42,466 bases of DNA from Rubrivivax sp. Lineage in GTDB: Bacteria > Pseudomonadota > Gammaproteobacteria > Burkholderiales > Burkholderiaceae_C. The notes beneath the pieces are model-generated. The model was not told the origin of the DNA. It did no database searches and worked only from the letters and a program-made list of their open reading frames with translations. The stretch covers positions 1 to 42,466 of the forward strand of contig JAEUPE010000153.1 in NCBI GenBank assembly GCA_016790435.1. The letters are read 5' to 3'. Each line of letters opens with the position of its first letter. Positions within the stretch are counted from its first letter, which is position 1. The position numbers were made by a program, and so were the translations under genes. Positions 24,353-31,829 of the stretch are shown here, piece after piece.

Positions 24353-25534
24353 CTACTTCGCGCTGGCGATGTACGCTGCAAGATCCAGCCGGTTCTGTGT
24401 CGTCAGGCTCGTGTTCAGGCTGGAGTGACTGCCGACCTTGCTTAAAACCGATGCCAGTCCGGCCACCGTGTTCGCCTTGGAATCACTGGCCTTGCTGGTG
24501 CCGTGGCAACCCGCGCACGAGTTGTTGTAGATGGCCGACCCGGATGCCACGTTGCCTACAGCGGGTGCGGGTGCCGGTGCCGGCGGCGGAGGGGGCGGTG
24601 GAGGGGGCGGGGGCGACGGAGTCGGCGGAGGCGGCGGTGGGGATGGAGGCGGCGGCGGCGGGGGCGGGGGCGGGGGCGGCGGTGTGACCGCGCCAGAGCC
24701 CGCCGACCAACTGCCCATGTCGCCGGCCACGGGCCCGGTGAGAGTGCCCGTCAGATTGCCGTCGGTCGCGACCTGTCCAGTGGCACGGATCGAGAGGTGA
24801 CCACCCCCCTTGAACGTGAGGCTGACCATCCCGGTCGCGCCGATCGTGCCGTCGACCTTGTAGCTGCGGCCCAAGCCCCCACCCGCTCCCACGGCGCCCA
24901 GCGCCGCGATCTTGGCCTCGTATTCGAGCGCCAACGCAGCCAGGTCGGCGTGGTACCGCTCGGTGCGCTCAGCGAAGGCGGCCCTGAAGATCTGCCAGGC
25001 CTCCTTCTGCGCCGCGGTGCGGCGCTTGCCGCCATCGGTTGGGGCGCCCGCCGCCAGCGCGGCCTTCAGGGTCTGCGTCAGTGCCTCCACGTCGGCCCTG
25101 AAGGCCGTGCGCAGATCGGCGCGCTTGGCACGCCGCTCGTCCTTCAACGCCTGCAATTGCGAGTTGGTGTCCGTGCCTCCCGCCGCGTCCGCAGCCGCCG
25201 GAACCAACGTCCCTTCGACCCGGGTGACACCGTCTTCGCGCTCGCTCTTCAGCATCAGCGTACCGGCCAGGCTGCGGCCGGCGTCAGGCCCGGCCGTGAA
25301 GGTGGCTGCGAAGGCGTAGAGGGTCTGCCCCATCCCCATCTCGTTGCCGGAATCACCATCGGACGACGTGCTGACACGCAACGCCGTGGCCGTCTCGACC
25401 ACGTCGACACGGGAGCCCATTGCCGCAGCGTCGGTGGCGGTCGACGATCCATCGCCGCCTCCACATCCGTACAAGACCGCGACCGCCACGCTCAGCGCGC
25501 TCAGCCTCAGCGCCTTCAGACCATTTGCATTCAT
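24353..25534 (-). CDS. Lipoprotein with poly-proline linker and C-terminal mono-haem cytochrome c domain
   Basis: 393 residues. Signal peptide ends in the lipobox VLYGC, followed by GGGDGSS. Residues ~30-265 are an unrecognised domain with a helical charged middle (LKDERRAKRADLRTAFRADV) and beta-rich flanks. Residues ~290-330 are an almost pure proline linker that could span a considerable distance from the membrane. The last ~65 residues contain one haem site, CAGCH. No Met follows it, so the usual His/Met axial pair is not available; the His in KVGSHSSL is a candidate sixth ligand. A tethered electron-transfer head is inferred. ATG 25534 has an AGAGGA ribosome site. Confidence 0.87.
   Translation of the reverse strand: MNANGLKALRLSALSVAVAVLYGCGGGDGSSTATDAAAMGSRVDVVETATALRVSTSSDGDSGNEMGMGQTLYAFAATFTAGPDAGRSLAGTLMLKSEREDGVTRVEGTLVPAAADAAGGTDTNSQLQALKDERRAKRADLRTAFRADVEALTQTLKAALAAGAPTDGGKRRTAAQKEAWQIFRAAFAERTERYHADLAALALEYEAKIAALGAVGAGGGLGRSYKVDGTIGATGMVSLTFKGGGHLSIRATGQVATDGNLTGTLTGPVAGDMGSWSAGSGAVTPPPPPPPPPPPPPSPPPPPPTPSPPPPPPPPPPPAPAPAPAVGNVASGSAIYNNSCAGCHGTSKASDSKANTVAGLASVLSKVGSHSSLNTSLTTQNRLDLAAYIASAK
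24590..24690 (-). repeat. Proline-codon tract in the cytochrome lipoprotein
   Basis: About 100 bp of CCG/CCC/CCA-type codons on the minus strand, interrupted by a few Ser, Thr and Ala codons, encode the linker before the cytochrome domain. Such G/C-only tracts are prone to sequencing and slippage errors. Confidence 0.8.
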
Positions 25535-25961
25535 GCTTGTTCCTCTCTGGACGATTCGACCGAAAGGCCAAGGTGCATTTGATTCGATCCGCACCAGCCC
25601 TTTCGAACTGCGCCAACGAAGCTTCGCGCGATAAATGCAGAGCGCCGAAGGCGAGCGAAAGATATCGAGGAAGCACGTCGCGTGGGCATTTGTGCCCGGG
25701 GGTCTTACCTCGGTAACTTCGGTCCCGTATCCAGGTACATCGATGTCTTCAGGTCTTACTTAGATTTGGTCCTCGCGACATGCCCTGCAAACTGATTGAA
25801 TCGAGCGACTGCGAATCCGAATCCAGCGTGCCATTTGCCCGATACCCACTCACAGGCGCGGTTGCGCAAGCCGCTGCATCTGCGCGGCAGGAAAATGCAA
25901 GCCACTCGCCGCGCCCTCGGCGGCAGGACTCATCGCATTGGCGCGACGGAGCCCTGGAGAT
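25535..25961. other. 427-bp intergenic region of lower GC
   Basis: No gene is supported. The small open frames here have little third-position G/C bias, unlike the real genes. The stretch 25680-25790 is distinctly A/T-richer and contains TTACCTCGGTAA at 25705-25716 and a short GGGCA-TTTG-TGCCC hairpin at 25684-25697. It is the upstream region of the cytochrome lipoprotein gene and probably contains its promoter. Confidence 0.6.
25705..25716. promoter_or_regulatory. TTACC-TC-GGTAA dyad upstream of the cytochrome lipoprotein
   Basis: A 5-bp inverted repeat around TC, 171 bp upstream of ATG 25534, sharing its core with the element at 23841-23852. Confidence 0.4.
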
Positions 25962-27251
25962 TCAGCCGCCGTGATGCGTGTCGAAGGCCACGCCCGCCTT
26001 CTGCAGCAGCCCGATGGGCAAGAGGCCGCCGGTGCAAACGATCACCGCGTCGCTGCGCAGCGTCTTCTCGCCCTCGCGGGCCTTGAGCCGCACGCGGCCC
26101 GGCTCGACGGCCGCGACGTTGGATTCGAGCTCCACCGTCACACGCCCGGCCGCCTGCAGCGCAGCCAGGCCCTCGCGGTTGCGCGCCTTCACGCGCGAGA
26201 AGGCCGCGCTGCGGTACGACAGTGTCACTTGCGTGCCCGGCCGCTCCGCGAGCGCGATGGCCGCTTCGAGCGCGCTGTCGCCACCGCCCACCACGAGCAC
26301 CGCCTGGCCGTCGTATTGCGCCGGGTCGATGAGGCGATAGACGACCTGCGGGCTGTCCTCGCCGGGCACGCCGAGCTTGCGCGGCGTGCCGCGCCGGCCC
26401 ATCGCCAGCAGCACGCTGCGCGCGCGATGGCTGCCGCGCGCCGTGCTGACGACGAAGCCCTCACCTTCGCGGCTGATGTTCTCCATGCACTCGCCGAAGC
26501 GGATCTGCAGGCCCGTGCGCTTGACCACGCCTTGCCAGAACTCGAGCAGCTTCTCCTTGCGCACGTCGGTGAAGCGCATCATGCCGACGAGCGCCAGCTT
26601 CACCGGCGCCGTCATCGCCACCTTGTGACGCGGGTAGTGGAAGACGGCGCCGCCGAGCGAAGGCTCCTGCTCGAGCAGCAGGTAGCGCAGCTTGTGCTCC
26701 ATCGCTGCCAGCCCGGCCGAGAGGCCGGCCGGGCCGCAGCCGACGATGATCACGTCGTACTCGGGCGCCGTGGCCCCTCGGCGCTTGCGAATCGCCTCCA
26801 TGGCCTGCCGCCCTTGCTCGGCCGCCTTGCGGATGAGGCCCATGCCACCCAGCTCGCCGGCGATGAACAGGCCCGGCACGTTGGTCTCGAAGTCCGGCGT
26901 CAGGCGCGGGATCTCGATGCCGCGCCGCTCGGTCCCGAAAACCAGCTTGATCGCATCGAGCGGGCACGCCGCCGCACAGGCGCCGTGGCCGATGCAGGCC
27001 GAGGCGTTGATGAGCGCCGCCTTGCCGCCTACCATGCCGAGCGCGCCTTCGGGGCATGCGGCGATGCAGGAGGCCGAGCCGAGGCAGCGCCCCGGATCCA
27101 CCACCGGGTGCAGTGAGGGCGGCTCGGCAAGGCCAGCCTCGATCGACGCCTGCAGTGCCGCGCGGCTGCGTCGGTCCACGTGCCGCCGCCGCCAGACGTA
27201 GGCACCCCAGGCCAGCGCCATCAGCGCTGCGTACATCCACAACAGTTCCAC
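25962..27251 (-). CDS. Membrane-anchored Fe-S/FAD oxidoreductase
   Basis: 429 residues. One N-terminal transmembrane helix (about residues 2-20) is followed by two ferredoxin-like motifs, CLGSASCIAACP and CIGHGACAAACP. Each lacks the second Cys of the usual CxxCxxCxxxCP (Ser and His instead). The rest is a two-dinucleotide-fold flavoprotein: VIIVGCGPAGLSAG for FAD, VLVVGGGDSALEAA for NAD(P)H, and CTGGLLPIGLL near the end. No CxxC redox disulfide of thioredoxin reductase is present, so electrons probably pass between NAD(P)H, FAD and Fe-S. It is the last gene of the multihaem operon, 37 bp after the porin gene, with GTG start 27251 and GGAGG upstream. It could link the conduit to the NAD(P) pool. 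Confidence 0.88.
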   Translation of the reverse strand: MELLWMYAALMALAWGAYVWRRRHVDRRSRAALQASIEAGLAEPPSLHPVVDPGRCLGSASCIAACPEGALGMVGGKAALINASACIGHGACAAACPLDAIKLVFGTERRGIEIPRLTPDFETNVPGLFIAGELGGMGLIRKAAEQGRQAMEAIRKRRGATAPEYDVIIVGCGPAGLSAGLAAMEHKLRYLLLEQEPSLGGAVFHYPRHKVAMTAPVKLALVGMMRFTDVRKEKLLEFWQGVVKRTGLQIRFGECMENISREGEGFVVSTARGSHRARSVLLAMGRRGTPRKLGVPGEDSPQVVYRLIDPAQYDGQAVLVVGGGDSALEAAIALAERPGTQVTLSYRSAAFSRVKARNREGLAALQAAGRVTVELESNVAAVEPGRVRLKAREGEKTLRSDAVIVCTGGLLPIGLLQKAGVAFDTHHGG

Positions 27252-27288
27252 GCCGGCCCCTCCGCGCTACCCCTGTGAAGACCTGCGC

Positions 27289-29850
27289 TCAGAACTCGTA
27301 GCGCGTGCCGAGCAGGTAGTTGACGCGCCGCGTCGACTCACGCGTGGTGAGCGTCAGCGTCGGGTCGGCGGGGTCGGGTGAGAGCCGCGTCGCACGCCCG
27401 ATCTCGTAGGTCAGGCTGCTCTCCACCGTCCACGGCTTGATGCCGCGCCAGGTGACCCGCAAGGCCGGCGTCACGCGCTGGTTGGTGCTGCCCTCGGGCG
27501 TCTTGTCGCGGTAGAACTGCAGCGAGGGTTCGAGCTGCCAGGCCGGGCCGAGGTAGCTCGAGTGGTTGTAGCTCAGCAGCACGCCCTCGATCGAGCGGCC
27601 GTTGAGCACGGTGCCGGACCACACGTGCGTGTCGCGCTGCGTCAGCAGGTTGGCGGCCACCACCTGCACGTTGAGCGCGTAGAAGTTGCCGCTCGCCGGC
27701 TGGCCGTTCTCGTAGCCCGCCACGCCCGGCACGGGCGGAATGGCGCCCGTGCTCGTCAGTTGCACGTTGGCACCCAGCTGCCAGGTCTTGTCCAGCGGTC
27801 GCGTGAAGCCGAGCTGCGCCTGCGTGACGAAGGGGGTCGTGCCGCGCACCTGCTCGCGCAGCGCCTCCAGCGTCGTCGTGGCGAGCTTGTCGCCGATGCG
27901 CTCGAAGCGCACGCCGGGCAGGGCCGGGTCCTCGAACGTGAGGGCGTTGCCCAGGGCCAGCAGCGGCAGCGCGCGCTTGTCGTACAGGACGTTGACGACG
28001 CCACCGTCGGCGAAGACCCAGGTGCCCTGCACGGTGGCGATGTTCATCGTCTTGAACAGCAGGTCGTGGTCGAGCTGCGCGAAGACCGAAGCGCCGTCCT
28101 TGAAGTAGCGCGCCTCCAGGCCGATGGCGCGGCGGTCGATCTCGGCGTCGATCTTCTGCTCGATGCCGTAGAGTGCGAGCCCGAGGTTGGGCACGAGGCC
28201 GTCGGCGTCGATGGCGCCGCCGACGAAGCGGCGCTTGGAGGCGAAGAACTTGTCCACCGGCTCGCCGGCCACGGCACTGAGCTTGATGCCGGGGTGCACG
28301 AGCACCTGGCCGGTGGCGCCGTCGAAGCGGCCGAGCACGCCGCCGCCCTGCGGCGACTGCCGCCCGAGGCGCACGCCCCAGCCGCCGGGCAGGGCCTTGT
28401 AGTCGAAATACAGCGAAGAGAGGCGGTTGCGGCTCTTGTCGCTGCGCTCGAGGTCGCTCGTGTACGAGTCGCGCAGCACGAAGCGCATGTCCTGGTCGGC
28501 GTCGCGCTGGCGCCAGGCGAAGTCGACGTCACCGAGCACCTGGCGGCTGCGGTCGGAAGACAGCAAGGGCTCGCCGGGGGTCGCGGGCAGGCCACCGACG
28601 GGCGAGTCCTTGAACTCCTGGCTGCGCAGTTGGCCGTTGCCGCCGAAGTAGGTGAGGCCGGCAGAGCCGCTGATCAGCGTGAGCGTGGGGGCGCGCGGCG
28701 GCGCGGGAACCCCGGCCGTGGCCGACGCAGCCGGGCTGCCGCCGGGCGAGGACGGTGCCCCTGCAGTGCCGGCCGCGGCCCCCGCTGGTCCCGCCACGGC
28801 AGCCCCCGGCAGCGCGGCGAGTTCGCGCCGCACACGCTCGCTGCCCTCGCCCGTGGGGAACTGGCGCAGGTAGGACTCGAACTCCAACCGCGCGCGGCGA
28901 TGGTCGCCCATGCGCGCGCGGGCGATGCCAGCCAGCTCCAACCCGTCGCGCGTGTAGCGGTTGGGTGGCAACGCGAGCAGGTCGTTGGCGGCATCGAGCG
29001 CCGCCGCGTGCGCGCCGCGGGCCAGGGCCTGGCGGCCGGTGTCGAGCAGCGCGGCGGCCGTCAGTTGCACGGCAGCGGGCGACATGCCGGCGGGTGCCTC
29101 GGCAGGCGCCTGCTCGGAAGTCGCCGGGGCGGAAGTCGCCGGGGCTGAGGCGGCAGGCGTGGGCGCCGGTACGGGCGGTGCCGGCACAGGCACCGGAACA
29201 GGCACGGGAACGGGAACGGGTTGGGGCACAGGCGCAGGCGCGGGAGCGGGGGCGGATGCGGCCGGCGCAGGCCCGGTGGGCCGGGGCAGCGGTGCCGGCA
29301 CGGGTGTCACCGGCACACGCGGCGCCGGGACGGGCGCGGTGACCGTCGGCCGCGCCGCCTCGCCCGGCCAATCGTGCAGAACGATCTCGAGGCTGCGCCC
29401 GCCGGCGCCGGCGCGAACGCTCAGGCGGGCCACGCCGGTGGCGCGCACCACCAGGCGGCGACCGCGGACGTCCGCTTCGGGGTCGTCCTCGAGCTGCACG
29501 TCGGGCAGGCCCTGCCGCGCGCCGAAACGCAGCGCCTGCGAGGAGCGCAGCTGCGCGTTGGTGGTCGACACCAGCGAGTAGTAGATGGACAGCAGCGCCG
29601 CGCGGTCGGCAGCCACGCTGCGCTGCAACTGCACCTGCTCGGTGAAGCGCACCAGCATCACCGTGTCCGACCCCTCACGGCGGGCATCGACCTGGTCGAT
29701 GGCCTGTGCCATCACGGCGGAAGGCAGGGTGCCCAGCGCGGCCAGCACGGCCCCGACCTGCACGATCACATGGGGGGAAACGGGCCAGGCCCGCGAAGGA
29801 GAACTCGAGAACACGGAGTGAAACCTCACCATCGATCCCATCAATCCCAT
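27289..29850 (-). CDS. Porin-like outer-membrane beta-barrel with periplasmic AMIN-like and TPR regions
   Basis: 853 residues. After an N-terminal signal peptide (cleavage near SAVMAQA) comes a ~110-residue beta-rich domain (IDQVDARREGSDTVMLVRF...) resembling AMIN/secretin-type periplasmic domains. A Pro/Val/Ala linker and TPR-like helices (ALARGAHAAALDAANDLLAL, RARLEFESYLRQFP) follow. From about residue 370 to the end the sequence alternates like a large beta-barrel (GVRLGRQSPQGGG, GLEARYFKDGASVFAQLDHD) and ends in LLGTRYEF with the C-terminal Phe of outer-membrane proteins. I infer a porin that houses one of the multihaem cytochromes. The start overlaps the cytochrome stop (TGATG); three in-frame ATGs (29850, 29841, 29832) arise from a 9-bp repeat. 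Confidence 0.82.
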   Translation of the reverse strand: MGLMGSMVRFHSVFSSSPSRAWPVSPHVIVQVGAVLAALGTLPSAVMAQAIDQVDARREGSDTVMLVRFTEQVQLQRSVAADRAALLSIYYSLVSTTNAQLRSSQALRFGARQGLPDVQLEDDPEADVRGRRLVVRATGVARLSVRAGAGGRSLEIVLHDWPGEAARPTVTAPVPAPRVPVTPVPAPLPRPTGPAPAASAPAPAPAPVPQPVPVPVPVPVPVPAPPVPAPTPAASAPATSAPATSEQAPAEAPAGMSPAAVQLTAAALLDTGRQALARGAHAAALDAANDLLALPPNRYTRDGLELAGIARARMGDHRRARLEFESYLRQFPTGEGSERVRRELAALPGAAVAGPAGAAAGTAGAPSSPGGSPAASATAGVPAPPRAPTLTLISGSAGLTYFGGNGQLRSQEFKDSPVGGLPATPGEPLLSSDRSRQVLGDVDFAWRQRDADQDMRFVLRDSYTSDLERSDKSRNRLSSLYFDYKALPGGWGVRLGRQSPQGGGVLGRFDGATGQVLVHPGIKLSAVAGEPVDKFFASKRRFVGGAIDADGLVPNLGLALYGIEQKIDAEIDRRAIGLEARYFKDGASVFAQLDHDLLFKTMNIATVQGTWVFADGGVVNVLYDKRALPLLALGNALTFEDPALPGVRFERIGDKLATTTLEALREQVRGTTPFVTQAQLGFTRPLDKTWQLGANVQLTSTGAIPPVPGVAGYENGQPASGNFYALNVQVVAANLLTQRDTHVWSGTVLNGRSIEGVLLSYNHSSYLGPAWQLEPSLQFYRDKTPEGSTNQRVTPALRVTWRGIKPWTVESSLTYEIGRATRLSPDPADPTLTLTTRESTRRVNYLLGTRYEF

Positions 29851-29856
29851 CAATCC
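29830..29856 (-). repeat. Three 9-bp repeats at the start of the porin gene
   Basis: catcgatcc-catcaatcc-catcaatcc on the plus strand gives three in-frame ATG codons on the minus strand and also contains the stop codon of the upstream cytochrome gene. Confidence 0.8.
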
Positions 29857-31829
29857 CACTTGGTGTAAGCGGCGCCCTTGTTGCCCAGCGGGCGGTGGCA
29901 GCCGGACTGCGAGCAGTCGGTGACGACCGTGCTCGACCCCGCCTCGTGGCGCAGCGACTTGCGCTCCATCGGGCCGGCGTAGCGCGTCGCGCTGTCGTGG
30001 CACGACTTGCACCAGCCGGCACCGTTGCCCTGGCTGTTGTTGTGGTTCATGCGCTGCGTGAGCCAGCTCGTCGTGCTCGTGTGGCACGACTTGCAGTCCA
30101 GCAGTGCGCCGCCGAGCAGTTGCGCCTCGGGGATGTGGTTGGCCGTCTTGGCCAGCGCACCCGTGGTGCCCTCGCCCAGGTACTGGCCGTTGTGACAGGC
30201 CTTGCACTCGGCGGTGGAGACGACCGTGTGGTTCATCGTCACGCTGGTCGTCCAGGCCGTCTGCGACTTGTGGCAGCTGTCGCACTTGGCCGCACCGGCG
30301 GGCACCGGCACGTGCCCGGCGTGTTTGCCCTTGGCCGAGGCACCGTTGTGGCAGGTGTCGCAGGTGCCGGTACCGACGGCGTTGGCCGCCGTGTGGGCGC
30401 CGGTGACACTCGTCCACACCGTCGTCGAGCGGTGGCAGCTGTCGCAGGTGGCGGTGGTCGCCACGTGTGTGGCCGACTTGCCTCTCGCCGAGGTGCCGTT
30501 GTGGCAGGTCGCGCAGGCGGTGGTGGCGACGACCGAGTGATTCATCGTCACTGCGGCGTTGAATGCCGACTGCGACTTGTGTCAGCTGACGCAGTTGCTC
30601 GTCGTCGAAGACACCGTGATGTGCGCGGCGTGCTTGCCCTTGGCCGATGTGCCGTTGTGGCAGGTGTCGCAGGTGCCGGTGCCCACGGCGTTGGCGGCGG
30701 AATGGGCGAACGTGGCGCCGGTCCACACCGTGGTCGAGCGATGGCAGCTGTCGCAGGCGGCGGTGGTGGCCACATGCGTGGCCGACTTGCCTCTCGCCGC
30801 GGTGCCGTTATGGCAGCTCGCGCAGGCCGTGGTGGCGACGACCGAGTGGTTCATCGTCACCGCGGCGTTGAAGGCGGTCTGCGACTTGTGGCAGCTGTCG
30901 CACTTGCTCGTCGAGGACGACACCGTGATGTGCGCGGCGTGCTTGCCCTTGGCCGCCACGCCGTTGTGGCAGGTGTCGCAGGTGCCGGTGCCCACCGCCG
31001 TGGCCGAGGTGTGCGCCCCGGTCACGCTGGTCCAGTTGGCCGTCGTGCGGTGGCAGGTCTCGCACGCCGCGGTGGTCGCCACGTGCGTGGGCGGCTTGCC
31101 GGTGGCCGAGGTGCCGTTGTGGCAGCTGGCGCAGGCCGCCGTCGCGACGACCGCGTGGTCCGTGCGCACCGAGACCGTGAAACTCGCCTGCGACTTGTGG
31201 CAGCTGTCGCACTTGGCGGCGCCGGCCGGCACCTGGATGTGCGCCGGGTGCTTGCCGCGCGCGCCGACCCCGTTGTGGCAGGTATCGCAGGTGCCCGTGC
31301 CCACGGCGTTGGCCGCCGAATGCCCGCCGGTGACGGCCAGCCACGTGCTCGTGGAGCGATGGCAGGTCTCGCACGAGGCCGTGGTCGGCACGTGCGTGGC
31401 CGGCTTGCCCGGCGCGATCGAGCTGTTGTGGCAGGTCATGCACGTGCCCGGCGCCACACCGCTGTGGCTGAAGCGGGCGCCGGTGAAGGTGCGCGTGTTG
31501 TGGCAGCTGTCGCAGGCCTGCTGGGTCGGCAGGTGCTTCACCGGCATCACGACGTTGCCGCGCGCCAGCCGCATGCCGGCCCGGTGGCAAGAGGCGCAGT
31601 CGCGCGGCGTGCCCTGGAAGATGCCGTTCTGGTGGCAGCTCTCGCAGCGCGCCTGTGCATGGCGGTCGGTGAGTGGAAAGCCCGTGCGCAGGTGGTCGAA
31701 GTCGGCGCTCTGCGGCGAGCCCGGTTTGGCCGGCTGCGCCATCGACACGGACAGCGAGAGGCCGCCCGGCGCCCAGGCCGCCGCGCCCCACAACAGCGCC
31801 GCCAGCAGCACTGCAAGCCACTTCTTCAT
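29850..31829 (-). CDS. Large multihaem cytochrome c (21 CXXCH plus variants) with internal TGA
   Basis: 660 codons including one in-frame TGA at 30582-30584. Signal peptide MKKWLAVLLAALLWGAAAWA precedes 14 CXXCH motifs up to the TGA, then seven more, then a CX4CH (CSQSGCH). The TGA replaces the second Cys of a further motif, CVS-stop-H, where parallel repeats read CDSCH. Much of the protein is a 103-residue, four-haem repeat. Truncation would leave 415 residues and 14 haems. The product is presumably a periplasmic or barrel-inserted electron wire. ATG 31829 overlaps the stop of the 24-haem gene (ATGA) and has GGGAGG upstream; the far end overlaps the porin start. The coupling suggests the whole length matters, but whether readthrough occurs cannot be told here. 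Confidence 0.85.
30180..31500 (-). repeat. 309-bp tandem repeats encoding four-haem modules
   Basis: The phrase ctgcgacttgt (complement of the CHKSQ region) recurs at 30261, 30570, 30879 and 31188, exactly 309 bp apart. Each 103-residue unit carries four haem motifs in the order CxSCHKSQ, CASCHNGT, C[ED][ST]CHR and CDTCHNG. Boundaries are approximate. Confidence 0.9.
30582..30584 (-). other. In-frame TGA in place of a haem-ligating cysteine codon
   Basis: The minus strand reads AGC AAC TGC GTC AGC TGA CAC AAG TCG where the repeat 309 bp away reads AGC AAG TGC GAC AGC TGC CAC AAG TCG. Haem-motif sequence resumes directly in the same frame. Confidence 0.92.

Noticed and set aside
25780-25974. 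Small plus-strand gene of 64 codons
   Set aside because: Low third-position G/C, no ribosome site and no motif; more likely noncoding.
30582-30650. Selenocysteine insertion at the haem-motif TGA
   Set aside because: The stem after the TGA is also present in paralogous repeats with TGC, has no GGU-type apical loop, and no selenoprotein machinery is in the window. Not excluded, but unsupported.
30180-31500. CRISPR-like array
   Set aside because: The 309-bp repeats are coding modules of a cytochrome, without spacers or cas genes.
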